Below, piece by piece: positions 50,845 to 59,805 of a DNA stretch of 64,000 bases. Numbering within the stretch: position 1 is the stretch's first letter; every line of letters starts with the position of its first letter. The DNA lies in the NCBI RefSeq assembly GCF_026339935.1, contig NZ_JAPEPX010000001.1, forward strand, positions 5,545,501 through 5,609,500, given 5' to 3'. Under the pieces are notes generated by a model. That model worked only from the letters and a program-made list of their open reading frames with translations, did not search any database and was not told where the DNA came from. Source of the stretch: Streptomyces sp. NBC_01551 (GTDB lineage: Bacteria > Actinomycetota > Actinomycetes > Streptomycetales > Streptomycetaceae). The translations under genes were made by a program, and so were the position numbers.

Positions 50845-51621
50845 GTGTCCGAATGGCTGGTCCTGGCCATCGCCATGGCGCTCGTCTGCGCCCTCGTCCT
50901 CACCTTCACCACGATCCGGCACCGCCGGGTCGCCGAAGACGAGGACACCAGCGAAACCCCCGACGTCATCGAGTACATGACGATGATGGTCGGCGTGGTC
51001 TACGCGATCGTCCTGGGCCTGGCCATCGCCGGCGTGTGGGAGGCGCGCGGCTCCGCCGAGGACGGCGTGCGCCGCGAGGCCCAGGCGCTGTACGAGGTCA
51101 CCCAGCGCGCCGACGTCTACCCGGCCCCCGTCCGCGACCGGATCCGGGACGAGGTGGGCGCGTACGTCTCCCACACCGTCAACGTGGACTGGCCGCGGCT
51201 GACCTCCGGCGAGGCCGCGTCCGCCGAGGGCGCCGGCCTGCTGGCCAAGCTGCGCACCGATGTCACCCACGCGAGCCCCACCAGCGAACTCCAGGCGCAG
51301 GCGTACCAGCCGCTGCTGGACCACATCGCCGCCGCCGACGACGCCCGGCACTCGCGCACGCAGAGCTCGGAGTCCACGCTGCCGAGCGTGGTGTGGGTGG
51401 GGCTGCTGGTCGGCGGGGTGGTGACCGTCGGGCTGATCTTCACCCTGCAGATCCGCCGGTCTGGGCGGGAGCTGCTGCTCGCCGGGCTGTTCAGCGCGCT
51501 GATCGTGTTCCTGCTGTTCATGGTGTGGAGCTTCGACGCTCCCTACGGCCGGAACGGAATCGATTCGGCGGAGCCGTTCGAGGACCTGTTCCCGACGCTG
51601 ACGGTCACCGCCGCCCGCTGA
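50845..51621 (+). CDS. DUF4239 membrane protein
   Basis: This 258-residue protein has the DUF4239 (bestrophin-like) plan: an N-terminal membrane segment LVLAIAMALVCALVLTF, a short region YMTMMVGVVYAIVLGLAIAGVW with a second one, a hydrophilic middle, and two C-terminal segments (VVWVGLLVGGVVTVGLIF and AGLFSALIVFLLFMVW). The GTG start follows GGGAGA. Related proteins are thought to be ion channels or transporters, but no function is proven. Confidence 0.8.
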   Translation: MSEWLVLAIAMALVCALVLTFTTIRHRRVAEDEDTSETPDVIEYMTMMVGVVYAIVLGLAIAGVWEARGSAEDGVRREAQALYEVTQRADVYPAPVRDRIRDEVGAYVSHTVNVDWPRLTSGEAASAEGAGLLAKLRTDVTHASPTSELQAQAYQPLLDHIAAADDARHSRTQSSESTLPSVVWVGLLVGGVVTVGLIFTLQIRRSGRELLLAGLFSALIVFLLFMVWSFDAPYGRNGIDSAEPFEDLFPTLTVTAAR

Positions 51622-51642
51622 TCGGCGGTGGGGGCAGGGCGC

Positions 51643-52824
51643 TCAGCCCGACAGCGCTGCCGACTGCCGCCGGACCGCAGCCACCAGCGGCGAATGCCGC
51701 AGCGCGTGGGAGATCCGTACGAGATCGCGCGGCCCGGCGGCGGTGTCCGGCACGTCGCCGCCCTCGACGGCGTCGATCGCCTCGCCCTCGGGGTCCGCGG
51801 AGCGCGCCCGCACGGCGGCCGCGACCATCGCGGCGTCGGCGATCGCGCGGGCCGTCTCCTCGTCCGAACCGTCCGCGAGGGCGCGCCCGTAGGCGCTGTC
51901 CCGGTGGTCCTTGTCGAAGTACGGGCCCAGGTGCAGGAACCCGTCGTGGATGTCCGACTCCCGCTGGATCACCCGGATCTCGGCCGGGGTCCACCAGGAC
52001 ATCCGCACGGCCGGGGTGCCGGCGGGAGCGGCGCTGCGCACCTCCTGCCAGAGCGCGCCGAGCCTGCGGTACGTCGTCCAGGTCTGCCAGCTGTCCCCGA
52101 GCCGCTGGCAGACCAGCGGGAGGACGAACCCGACGGCGCTCACGAGCGCGCCCGCCGAGGCGAGCGGCGGGGCGACGAAGGTGCTCAGGTCGTCCAGGTC
52201 GTGCCCGCTCCAGCGGGCGACGACCGCGGTGAACTTGGTGGCGTCGTAGGCGAGGCTGCACCCGTACCCGGACACGATGATCATCAGGCCGACGCGCAGC
52301 CATCCGTGCACCTGGAGGGACCAGCGCCAGCACATCGCCGACATCGTGAGCGCCGCGACGCTGTGGGCCAGCAGGTAGAGCGCGATCAGGATCTGGATGT
52401 ACGGGGTGTTCGCGTAGTACGTGTCGAAGTCGCGCAGCCGCTCGTCGGGGGCGTCGCCGAGCATGAACAGGACGACGAGCACGGCGGCGACGGCCGAGTA
52501 GCCGACGATCCAGCGCCGGGAGAACCGCCGGGTCTCCTCCGGCGGCCCGCCCCGCCAGTTGACGATCAGCACCAGGCAGGAGGCGCTGAACAGGGTCATC
52601 AGGCAGTAGACGAGCGGGGCCGAGAAGTTCGGGATGCCGGTGAGGCGGTTGACGGCCCCGATGGTGGGCGGGGCAGCGAAGGTGAACACCGCCGTGGCGA
52701 GGACGAGCAGGAGACAGACCGAACGCTGGAGCGGATCCCGCCAGCTGTTGCGCAGCGCCGGCAGCTTGCAGGCCAGCGAGACCGCCATCGCGGCCGCCGG
52801 GATGTAGTAGTCCTGTCCGTTCAA
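51643..52824 (-). CDS. MAB_1171c-type putative transporter
   Basis: The 393-residue protein has about seven hydrophobic segments (AAAMAVSLACKLPALR, LLLVLATAVFTFAA, LASAGALVSAVGFVLPLV) and a cytoplasmic tail containing WWTPAEIRVIQRESDIHDG and HSPLVAAVRRQSAAL. It resembles the MAB_1171c family of putative transporters found in mycobacteria and Streptomyces, usually beside ImmA/IrrE-type peptidases. The TTG start overlaps the peptidase stop (TTGA), so it is translationally coupled. A longer open frame upstream runs over the peptidase gene and is a shadow. Confidence 0.78.
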   Translation of the reverse strand: MNGQDYYIPAAAMAVSLACKLPALRNSWRDPLQRSVCLLLVLATAVFTFAAPPTIGAVNRLTGIPNFSAPLVYCLMTLFSASCLVLIVNWRGGPPEETRRFSRRWIVGYSAVAAVLVVLFMLGDAPDERLRDFDTYYANTPYIQILIALYLLAHSVAALTMSAMCWRWSLQVHGWLRVGLMIIVSGYGCSLAYDATKFTAVVARWSGHDLDDLSTFVAPPLASAGALVSAVGFVLPLVCQRLGDSWQTWTTYRRLGALWQEVRSAAPAGTPAVRMSWWTPAEIRVIQRESDIHDGFLHLGPYFDKDHRDSAYGRALADGSDEETARAIADAAMVAAAVRARSADPEGEAIDAVEGGDVPDTAAGPRDLVRISHALRHSPLVAAVRRQSAALSG

Positions 52825-53378
52825 CGTTCGGTCCTGTGCCCCCGGTAGCCGAGCGAGGTCTCGATCCGGCCGGCCAGCTGGTCGCGCTGGGCCGGCGCCC
52901 GGTGGCCCGCGGATCCGGCCAGCCAGCTCCGGCACCGGCTGCCCAGCAGTAAGCCGAAGGACTCGGCCTCGGTCTCCTCCGTGACGTCGGCGCGGGTGCG
53001 CGCGGCGACGCGGCGGACCGTCTCGCCGAGGTCGGCCCCGTCGGAGAGCAGCCGGGCGGCGACGGCGGCGCCGTCGACGTGGTGGCTGCAGTGGCCCGCC
53101 TTCATGTGCCACAGCTCGTGCCCGAGGATCACCAGTTGGTGGTCCGGTGCCGTGCGCTCTTCGATGACGACGAGATCGCGGTCCGCCATGTCGAGCCACA
53201 GACCGCTGGCCGTTCCGGGAGGGAACGCCGCCATCCGGAAGTCCACCCGGCGGCCGCGGTGTCTGCTCATGCCCTCGCAGAGGGCGGCGTAGAGGTCCAC
53301 AGGTTCCACGGGGGCGGTCAGCTTGATGCCGTCCACCAGCTCCCCGCACAACCGCCGCTGCGCTCTGCCTATGCTCAC
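52821..53378 (-). CDS. ImmA/IrrE-type metallopeptidase
   Basis: This 185-residue protein carries the zinc-binding HELWH (residues 87-91) in VILGHELWHMKAGH, an Asn-free hydrophobic N-terminal part and a conserved acidic pair downstream (TEETEAESFGLLLG) where the third ligand is expected. That is the pattern of the ImmA/IrrE family, which cleaves phage-type or stress repressors of the XRE class. Here the partner candidate is the XRE protein encoded just upstream. It overlaps the following membrane protein gene by 4 bp. Confidence 0.85.
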   Translation of the reverse strand: MSIGRAQRRLCGELVDGIKLTAPVEPVDLYAALCEGMSRHRGRRVDFRMAAFPPGTASGLWLDMADRDLVVIEERTAPDHQLVILGHELWHMKAGHCSHHVDGAAVAARLLSDGADLGETVRRVAARTRADVTEETEAESFGLLLGSRCRSWLAGSAGHRAPAQRDQLAGRIETSLGYRGHRTER

Positions 53379-53422
53379 CGTTCTCCCCGTCGGCGCGGAT
53401 CCGGATCAGGATTCAAGGATCA

Positions 53423-53444
53423 GACCCAGACTTTCGACTGGGTC
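53423..53444 (-). terminator. Hairpin GACCCAG-N8-CTGGGTC after the XRE stop
   Basis: Seven-base-pair arms begin just past the stop codon of the XRE gene and 44 bp before the peptidase start. It may weaken read-through from the regulator gene into the peptidase gene rather than end it. Confidence 0.45.
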
Positions 53445-53445
53445 C

Positions 53446-54111
53446 CTATTCGTTCGGTTTGACGCTTTCGAGCAGCATGTCCAGCCATTCGGTCACCTTG
53501 TCCCGGTGCTTGTCACTGGGCAGTTGGGCGGCGCGCCAGGCGATGCCCCGTACACCGTGGTTCTGGAGGAGTCTTGCCAGCGGATCGCCCGCCGAAGCGG
53601 GCGCGGCGGGGGCGGTCTGACGTTCGCGCCCCGCGAAGTCCTGGAGCAGCTGCTGCTCGGTGCGCTGGAGCGCGTCGGTGAGGGCGTCGGCGTCGTGGGC
53701 GGTGAGGAAGCCCGCGTGTACCCCGAAGAAGCGCTGGATGGCGTCGCAGTGCTCCATCGTGGGGCGGCGGTCGCCGTTGATCAGGGCGCCCGCCTGCTGC
53801 CGGGACATGCCGGCGCCGTCCGCGATCTCCTGCTGCGTGTAGCGGCGGCCGTTGGGCTTGACCCGGGTCCGGCGCAGCAGGTCGAGGCGCTGGAGGAAGC
53901 GGGTCTGGAGATCGGGTTCGCCGGCCGGGCGGCCGTCCAGCAGGGTCTTGACCACGTCCGTGGGGACGCCGGAGGCATCCGAGAGCCGTCGCAGGTCGAA
54001 GACCTGGTTCAGGTCGCGGCCCATTTTGCCCGCGAGTTCGGCGACGCGTGCGACGGTGGCTGCCAGGGGCACGTTGGCCGCCGCGACGGGAGCCGGGAAG
54101 CCGTCTGTCAC
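53446..54111 (-). CDS. XRE-type regulator upstream of the ImmA/IrrE-like gene
   Basis: The 221-residue protein has a helix-turn-helix in the middle (RRYTQQEIADGAGMSRQQAG, ALINGDRRPTMEHCDAIQRFFG), with N-terminal and C-terminal helical domains. The arrangement recalls mycobacterial EspR-like regulators. I use the GTG at 54111 because AGGAG lies eight bases upstream; the ATG at 54150 would add an unlikely leader. It is the first gene of the module XRE, peptidase, membrane protein, and it faces a second XRE regulator over a 218-bp region with regular repeats. It is the plausible substrate of the peptidase and autoregulator. Confidence 0.85.
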   Translation of the reverse strand: MTDGFPAPVAAANVPLAATVARVAELAGKMGRDLNQVFDLRRLSDASGVPTDVVKTLLDGRPAGEPDLQTRFLQRLDLLRRTRVKPNGRRYTQQEIADGAGMSRQQAGALINGDRRPTMEHCDAIQRFFGVHAGFLTAHDADALTDALQRTEQQLLQDFAGRERQTAPAAPASAGDPLARLLQNHGVRGIAWRAAQLPSDKHRDKVTEWLDMLLESVKPNE

Positions 54112-54199
54112 CAGTGGTTCTCCTAGATCGCGCGAGGTCGGTACGGGCACGTGGTCGGCCTGTCGAATCTATCCGGTCTGCTTCCTTAGGGCCAGAACT

Positions 54200-54289
54200 T
54201 GCCACAGCTGTGGCGGGAATGAGCTGTCAAGAGGCTGGAATTGCCACAATAGTTGACACTCGAATGAAGTCGGTAGCAGGATCGCCACA
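54200..54289. promoter_or_regulatory. Three TTGCCACA elements at 41-bp intervals
   Basis: TTGCCACA occurs at 54200-54207 and 54241-54248, and TCGCCACA at 54282-54289, each exactly 41 bp from the previous one (four helical turns). The first is part of the perfect 14-bp palindrome GCCACAGCTGTGGC (54202-54215). They lie between the two divergent XRE genes and overlap promoter elements of both. Looping or cooperative binding by an XRE protein is the natural reading. Confidence 0.7.
54253..54282 (+). promoter_or_regulatory. Promoter TTGACA-N18-CAGGAT of the rightward XRE gene
   Basis: TTGACA (54253-54258) and CAGGAT (54277-54282) are separated by 18 bp. Transcription would begin near 54289, 41 bases before the GTG start at 54330. 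A perfect TTGACA also exists on the minus strand (54231-54226) pointing at the other XRE gene. Confidence 0.6.
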
Positions 54290-54329
54290 CGGAAATGAAG
54301 ATCCAGACCGTGAGGAGGGGGAGCTCTCG

Positions 54330-55319
54330 GTGCCATATCTCGCAGCGGTGGGCCCGTCCGATGACCTCGCCCGAGCCGGTGAGGAACGCCTGGCGGGCGA
54401 GGAGTCCGTACGAGGCGCAGTGCGGTCGGAGCGACGCAAGGAGATTTTGCGCCAGCGCCGCGAGGAGCTGGGGCTGAGCCAGGAAGACGTCGCCGCACGC
54501 CTGCGCATCAGCGTGCGCGCCTACGGAAACTGGGAACGCGGCCTCGTCAAGGAGTGGACGGACCGCAAACTGCTCGCCCTGGCCGAGGCGTTGGAGATGA
54601 GCGAGCGCCAGTGCTTCTGGCTGTTCCGCGTCATGGTCGACCGCGACCCCCCGCCGACCTGGCGCGCGGCCGAGGAGAACCGGCTGCCCGAGGACCCCGC
54701 CCAGCGGGACTACCTGTGCGACTACGCGGCCCTGATGGAGGCCGTGCCCTACCCGAGCTTCCTGGTGGACCACCGCTGGGACGTCGCGCTCACCAACTCG
54801 GCCTTCGACAAGCTCTTCCAGACGGTGCGCCCGCACCCGACCGCCCTCCCGGACGACAACTTCCTGCGCTTCGTGCTGTTCCACCCGGACGCCGCGGCCG
54901 TGCTGGAGGACCACGAACCGGCCTGGTGCGTCCCGCTGCTGGCCCAGTTCGCGACCGCGCTGGCCTCGTCCCCCGACGACGAGGGCCTGCGCAGCATCCG
55001 GCAGGAGGTGGCCCGCGACCCGTTCATGGAGGCGGCCTACCGCTACGGCGTGCCGCACTGGCTGACCACCCACGGGTCCGAGGCCGCCGAGCAGGACGGG
55101 GCGGTGCGCACCGTGCGCCACCCCGACCCGCACTGGGGTCTGGTGCGCTGCCGGATGGTGGCGGAATCCAGCCGCATGCTGGAGGCCATGGGGCTCACCC
55201 GGATCACCCTGGTCCTCTCGGCGCCGCAGGGCCTGCCCGCGGGTCCGGTGCGGGGCGGGGCCGGCATCGAGAACCGGCCACAGGCCCGGCTGCGCGCCGT
55301 GCCGCCGCTGGGGGAGTGA
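54330..55319 (+). CDS. XRE-family regulator with MmyB-like domain
   Basis: The 329-residue protein has a helix-turn-helix (EILRQRREELGLSQEDVAAR, RISVRAYGNWERG) and then the MmyB-like sensor pattern (YPSFLVDHRWDVALTNSAFD, DNFLRFVLFHPDAA). I use the GTG at 54330, which follows GGAGGGG, over the ATG at 54264, which would lie inside the promoter. It is divergent from the XRE/peptidase/membrane protein genes and likely co-regulated with them through the 41-bp repeats. Target genes unknown. Confidence 0.88.
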   Translation: MPYLAAVGPSDDLARAGEERLAGEESVRGAVRSERRKEILRQRREELGLSQEDVAARLRISVRAYGNWERGLVKEWTDRKLLALAEALEMSERQCFWLFRVMVDRDPPPTWRAAEENRLPEDPAQRDYLCDYAALMEAVPYPSFLVDHRWDVALTNSAFDKLFQTVRPHPTALPDDNFLRFVLFHPDAAAVLEDHEPAWCVPLLAQFATALASSPDDEGLRSIRQEVARDPFMEAAYRYGVPHWLTTHGSEAAEQDGAVRTVRHPDPHWGLVRCRMVAESSRMLEAMGLTRITLVLSAPQGLPAGPVRGGAGIENRPQARLRAVPPLGE

Positions 55320-55434
55320 CCCGGCGGGGGACACTGGAGCCGTGAGGAAACGTGCCGCCGCGGGGCCGAGTGCCGAGTGCCGCGGATCGTGGCACTGATC
55401 GTGGCACTGGTGGGGCTGAAAGGGCGGTAGGGGC

Positions 55435-56784
55435 GTGCGGCTGACCATCCTCGGCGGGGGCGGATTCCGGGTACCGCTCGTGTACGGAGCACTGCTCGGC
55501 GACCGCGCCGAGGGCCGGGTGTCCCATGTGACGCTCTACGACGAGGATCCCGGCCGCCTCAGCACCATGGCTCGGGTGCTCGCCGACCAGGCCGACGGGG
55601 TCGCCGACGCCCCCGCCGTCACCGCGACCACCGACCTCGACGAGGCGTTGCGCGGGGCCGACTTCGTCTTCTCCGCCATCCGCGTCGGCGGCCTTCAGGG
55701 GCGTGCCGCGGACGAGCGGATCGCCCTGGCCGAGGGAGTGCTGGGGCAGGAGACGGTCGGCGCGGGCGGGATCGCCTACGGCTTGCGGACCGTTCCGGTC
55801 GCCCGGGGGATCGCGCGGACGATCGCGCGTATCGCACCGGAGGCATGGGTCATCAACTTCACGAACCCGGCCGGGCTGGTCACCGAGGCGATGGCCGAGG
55901 AACTGGGCGACCGGGTGATCGGGATCTGCGACTCGCCGGTGGGGCTCGGGCGGCGCATCGCCCGGCTGCTCGGCGCCCGCCCGCAGGACGCCTGGATCGA
56001 CTACGTCGGCCTCAACCACCTGGGCTGGGTGCGCGGGCTGCGCGTCGGGGGGCGGGACGAGCTGCCCCGGCTGCTGGCCGACCCGGTGGCGCTGGAGTCC
56101 TTCGAGGAGGGGCGGCTCTTCGGCGCTCAGTGGCTGCGGTCGCTGGGCGCGATCCCGAACGAGTACCTCCACTACTACTACTTCAACCGTGACACCGTAC
56201 GGGCCTACCAGGAGGCCAAGCAGACGCGCGGCGCCTTCCTGCGCGACCAGCAGCGCGGCTTCTACGCCGAGGCCGGAGTGCCCGGAGCGCCGCCCGGGGC
56301 GGCGCTGGCCGCCTGGGACCGGACGCGGGCCGAGCGCGAAGCCACGTACATGGCCGAGAACCGCGAGGTGGCCGGCGTCGGCGAACGCGAGGAGAGCGAC
56401 CTGGAGTCGGGCGGCTACGAGCAGGTCGCGCTCGCGCTGATGCGGGCCATCGCCCGCGACGAGCGCGCCACGCTGATCCTCAACGTGCGCAACGGCTCGA
56501 CGCTGTCGGTCCTCGACGCGGAGGCCGTGATCGAGGTGCCGTGCCTGGTCGACGCCAACGGCGCGCACCCGGTGGGGGTCGCTCCGCTGCCGCTGCACGC
56601 GGTGGGGCTGGTGACCTCGGTCAAGGCCGTCGAGCGGGAGGTGCTGGCGGCCGCCGCGAGCGGGTCCCGGGCGGACGCGGTCAAGGCCTTCGCGCTGCAT
56701 CCGCTGGTGGACTCGGTGGGCGTGGCCCGGCGGCTGCTCGACGGGTACGCGGCGGAGCACCCGGGCCTCGCTCACCTGCGCTGA
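55435..56784 (+). CDS. Glycoside hydrolase family 4 (6-phospho-glycosidase-like)
   Basis: The 449-residue enzyme has the GH4 features: N-terminal NAD-binding ILGGGGFRVPLVYGALL, the metal-binding Cys in VIGICDSPVGLG, and NHLGWVRGL with His after Asn. GH4 enzymes use NAD, a divalent metal and an oxidation-elimination mechanism on phospho-sugars or other glycosides. The sequence resembles the 6-phospho-beta-glucosidase branch. The GTG start at 55435 follows AGGGG. No PTS or ABC sugar transporter lies next to it. Confidence 0.92.
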   Translation: MRLTILGGGGFRVPLVYGALLGDRAEGRVSHVTLYDEDPGRLSTMARVLADQADGVADAPAVTATTDLDEALRGADFVFSAIRVGGLQGRAADERIALAEGVLGQETVGAGGIAYGLRTVPVARGIARTIARIAPEAWVINFTNPAGLVTEAMAEELGDRVIGICDSPVGLGRRIARLLGARPQDAWIDYVGLNHLGWVRGLRVGGRDELPRLLADPVALESFEEGRLFGAQWLRSLGAIPNEYLHYYYFNRDTVRAYQEAKQTRGAFLRDQQRGFYAEAGVPGAPPGAALAAWDRTRAEREATYMAENREVAGVGEREESDLESGGYEQVALALMRAIARDERATLILNVRNGSTLSVLDAEAVIEVPCLVDANGAHPVGVAPLPLHAVGLVTSVKAVEREVLAAAASGSRADAVKAFALHPLVDSVGVARRLLDGYAAEHPGLAHLR

Positions 56785-56856
56785 TTGCGGCCGGGGGTCA
56801 CCCGTACGGCGTCGCGCCGCATGCGGGGCGGCGGGGGCGCTGTGAGAGTGCGAGAT

Positions 56857-58953
56857 GTGACCACAGCGCCTGCCGAGGCCTCCGCCGGACCGCCTGCCGG
56901 ACCGCCTGCCGCACCGTCCGCGCCGCCTCCCGTGCTCGACCGGAGGCGGCGCAACGTCATCTTCGGCACGATCATGCTGGGCGTGCTGCTCGCGGCACTC
57001 GACCAGACGATCGTCGGGACCGCGCTGCCCACGATCGTGGCGGACCTCGGCGGCGGCGACCACATGTCCTGGGTGGTGACCTCCTACCTGCTCGCGGAGA
57101 CCGTCTCGACGGCACTGGTGGGCAAGTTCGGCGACCTCTTCGGCCGGAAACTGATCTTCCAGGTTTCGGCGATCGTCTTCATCACCGGCTCGTTCCTGTG
57201 CGGCCTGTCCGCGAACATGACGTTCCTGATCGTCTGGCGGGGCGTGCAGGGCATCGGCGCCGGCGGCCTGATGGTCACCGCGATGGCGCTGATCGCCGAC
57301 GTGGTTCCGCTGCGCGAACGCGGCAAGTACCAGGGCCTGATCGGCGCCGTCTTCGGCGTCGCCACCGTGATCGGGCCGCTGCTGGGCGGGCTGTTCACCG
57401 ACCAGCTGACCTGGCGCTGGTGCTTCTACGTCAATGTCCCGATCGCGATCCTCGTCGTCATCGCGGCCGCCCGGACGATCCCGTCGGTGCGGGCCGGGGG
57501 CAAGCCGGTCATCGACTACCTGGGCATCACGATGGTCGCGATCGGCTCCAGCGCGCTGATCCTGGCCACCAGCTGGGGCGGGAACCAGTACGCCTGGGGC
57601 TCGCCGGTGATCATCGGCCTGTTCGTGGCCGGCGTGGTCGCGCTGGCGCTCTTCTGCCTGGTCGAGACGCGGGCCGCGGAGCCGATGCTGCCGATGCGGC
57701 TGTTCCGGAATCCGGTCTTCGCGGTGTGTTCCGTGCTGAGCTTCGTCGTCGGGTTCGCGATGCTCGGCGCGATGACCTTCCTGCCGACGTACCTCCAGTA
57801 CGTGGACGGGGATTCGGCCACCGTCTCGGGCGTACGGACGCTGCCACTGGTCTTCGGCCTGCTGATCGCCTCCGTCTTCAGCGGCAACGTCACCAGCAAG
57901 ACCGGCCAGTACCGGATCTTCCCCATTGTGGGCTGCGCGGTCATGGCCGTCGGCCTGTACCTGCTGTCGACGATGCGGCCCGGGACAAGCGCCTGGCTGG
58001 AGTCCCTGTACATGTTCGTGCTGGGCACGGGCATCGGCCTGTCCATGCAGGTGCTGACGATCGCCGTGCAGAACACCGTGCACTACGCCGACCTCGGAAC
58101 GGCCACCTCCGGGGTCACCTTCTTCCGTACGCTCGGCAGCGCGTTCGGGACCGCGGTCTTCGGGACCATCTACGCCAACAGCCTGGGACCCGCGCTGAGG
58201 TCGGGCGTCGCGGAGGCCGCCCGGCTGACGGGGCAGGACCCGGTGCAACTGGCGAAGGCCGCGTCGAGTCCCCAAGGAGTGCATGGGCTCGATGCGCGGA
58301 CCGCCGGGCCGATCATCGACGCGTACGCGGACGCGCTGCACACGGTGTTCCTGTGGACGGTGCCGGTGGCGGTCGTCGGGTTCGTCGTCGCGCTCTTCCT
58401 CAAGCAGGTCAAGCTGCGCGACAGCGCGCGGGCCGGGTCGACGGACATCGACGGCTTCACCTCGCCGGCCACCACCTCGGCGGATCCGGCGAAGCTGCTG
58501 GAACTGGCGGTGGGCAAGCTCGTACGGAACATGGGGCCGGACGAGGCGCGGGAGATCGTGAACGGCTCGGACACCCGGCTGGACATCGCGGGCGCGTGGG
58601 CGGTGATGCAGGTGGACCTGCTGACCCGGACGGTCGGGCACGCGAGCCTCGGCGTGATCGCGACGCGGCGGTCGGTGCCGCCGGAGGTGCTGCTGCCGGT
58701 GTTCGACCGGATGCTGGAGGAGGGGTACCTGACGCGCGAGAACGGATACTTCACGCAGACCCCGGCGGGGGTGCGGGAGGCGCGGGTCATCTCGCACGCG
58801 TGGGCCGAGTGGCTGGGGGACAAGCTGGAGAAGGACCGGGGCCGCCCGAGCAGCGCGGAACTCCGCGTGGCGACGGACTCGATCGCGAAACGCCTGCTGG
58901 CGGAAGACCTCAGGGAGGGCCACTTCGCCCAAACCCCACAGCCACGCCCGTAG
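56857..58953 (+). CDS. MFS (DHA2/EmrB-type) exporter with C-terminal cytoplasmic domain
   Basis: The protein, about 698 residues, has fourteen membrane segments of the drug:proton antiporter DHA2 family with [19 protein letters not shown] in the first and [11 protein letters not shown] after the second. About 180 residues follow the last segment. They include [21 protein letters not shown] and [18 protein letters not shown] [14 protein letters not shown], resembling a winged-helix/MarR-like cytoplasmic domain. A start at 56842 is possible; I chose the GTG at 56857 (TTAPAEAS). The first 30 residues are Pro/Ala-rich. It could export a drug or metabolite, and its tail could sense it. Confidence 0.85.
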   Translation: MTTAPAEASAGPPAGPPAAPSAPPPVLDRRRRNVIFGTIMLGVLLAALDQTIVGTALPTIVADLGGGDHMSWVVTSYLLAETVSTALVGKFGDLFGRKLIFQVSAIVFITGSFLCGLSANMTFLIVWRGVQGIGAGGLMVTAMALIADVVPLRERGKYQGLIGAVFGVATVIGPLLGGLFTDQLTWRWCFYVNVPIAILVVIAAARTIPSVRAGGKPVIDYLGITMVAIGSSALILATSWGGNQYAWGSPVIIGLFVAGVVALALFCLVETRAAEPMLPMRLFRNPVFAVCSVLSFVVGFAMLGAMTFLPTYLQYVDGDSATVSGVRTLPLVFGLLIASVFSGNVTSKTGQYRIFPIVGCAVMAVGLYLLSTMRPGTSAWLESLYMFVLGTGIGLSMQVLTIAVQNTVHYADLGTATSGVTFFRTLGSAFGTAVFGTIYANSLGPALRSGVAEAARLTGQDPVQLAKAASSPQGVHGLDARTAGPIIDAYADALHTVFLWTVPVAVVGFVVALFLKQVKLRDSARAGSTDIDGFTSPATTSADPAKLLELAVGKLVRNMGPDEAREIVNGSDTRLDIAGAWAVMQVDLLTRTVGHASLGVIATRRSVPPEVLLPVFDRMLEEGYLTRENGYFTQTPAGVREARVISHAWAEWLGDKLEKDRGRPSSAELRVATDSIAKRLLAEDLREGHFAQTPQPRP

Positions 58954-59102
58954 CCACCAGGGCCGCCCCCGACTGCCCACCCGGCTGCTGCTGCCGCCTC
59001 TGGCCGCGTGCGCCCGATTGAAGCCGGGATCGTCCCTGCGGGCTCCTGACGACACGCCCCAGCCCAGCCCGGCTCGGCCCAGCGGTTGGGGCGGCAACTC
59101 CG

Positions 59103-59222
59103 GCCTCGCCGGCGTTTGAGGCGCGGGTTCGGGCGGGCCCGGGAGGTGGGCGTTCGCGTTTTCCCGGGGCCGTGCCCGGGCCGGGCGGGCCGATTCAGCC
59201 TCGCCGGCGATTGAGGCGCGGG
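59103..59222. repeat. Two copies of GCCTCGCCGGCG-N-TTGAGGCGCGGG
   Basis: The 25-bp sequence at 59103-59127 recurs at 59198-59222 with one base changed. Each copy is a hairpin with GCCTC/GAGGC arms. This is a common intergenic repeat type in Streptomyces and probably works as a terminator after the MFS gene. Together with the GC-rich spacer it fills the 352 bp between the exporter and the Nudix gene; I see no gene there. Confidence 0.7.
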
Positions 59223-59305
59223 GTCCGGGCATGGTCCGGGGAACGGTGGAAGGGCGGGGCGGGGAGTGGCTCCGCGCAGCGGCAACCGCCCCTCCCGGCG
59301 GCAGC

Positions 59306-59791
59306 TCAGGCACCGCCGGTCGGGTAGTCGTACGAAGGCGCGGCCGTCGGCCCCGCCAGCCCCGGCCGCCACGCCCGCAAGACCGCCGCCGACGGCGCGT
59401 ACAACGCCGAAGGAATCTCGCCCTCCCCGAACCACTCCCACCGCACGATCTTGTGCGGCTCCGTCACCACGGCCTCCCCCTCCGCGCCCCGCGTCACCGC
59501 CCCCGCAGTCAGCCGCGTGACATCGCCCGCGTCCGGCGCCAGCTGAACGGTGAACACCGAAACGCCCTCCGGCGCCACCCGCAGATCCGTCTCCTCGGCG
59601 AGCTCCCGCGCCGCGGCCTGCTCGAACCCCTCCCCGGGGTCCACCTTCCCGCCGGGCAGTTCCCAACGCCCGTCGTGGGCCTGGCCGAGCAGGATCCGCC
59701 CGTCCGGCCCCACCACGATGAGCCCGACGCCGACCACGGCATTCGGCTTCGGCACCGCTCGCACGGCAGGGAGGTTGTCGGAGCTGGTCAT
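59306..59791 (-). CDS. NUDIX hydrolase
   Basis: The 161-residue protein has the Nudix box GGKVDPGEGF plus AARELAEET (Gx5Ex7REUxEE), the catalytic Mg-binding loop. The start region MTSSDNLPAV fits; AAGGA lies six bases upstream of the ATG at 59791. It is preceded on the same strand by the XRE-cupin gene, with 14 bp between, so the two form an operon. Likely substrate: a nucleotide or nucleotide-sugar diphosphate; not determined. Confidence 0.92.
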   Translation of the reverse strand: MTSSDNLPAVRAVPKPNAVVGVGLIVVGPDGRILLGQAHDGRWELPGGKVDPGEGFEQAAARELAEETDLRVAPEGVSVFTVQLAPDAGDVTRLTAGAVTRGAEGEAVVTEPHKIVRWEWFGEGEIPSALYAPSAAVLRAWRPGLAGPTAAPSYDYPTGGA

Positions 59792-59805
59792 CAGGGTCCT
59801 TCCCC

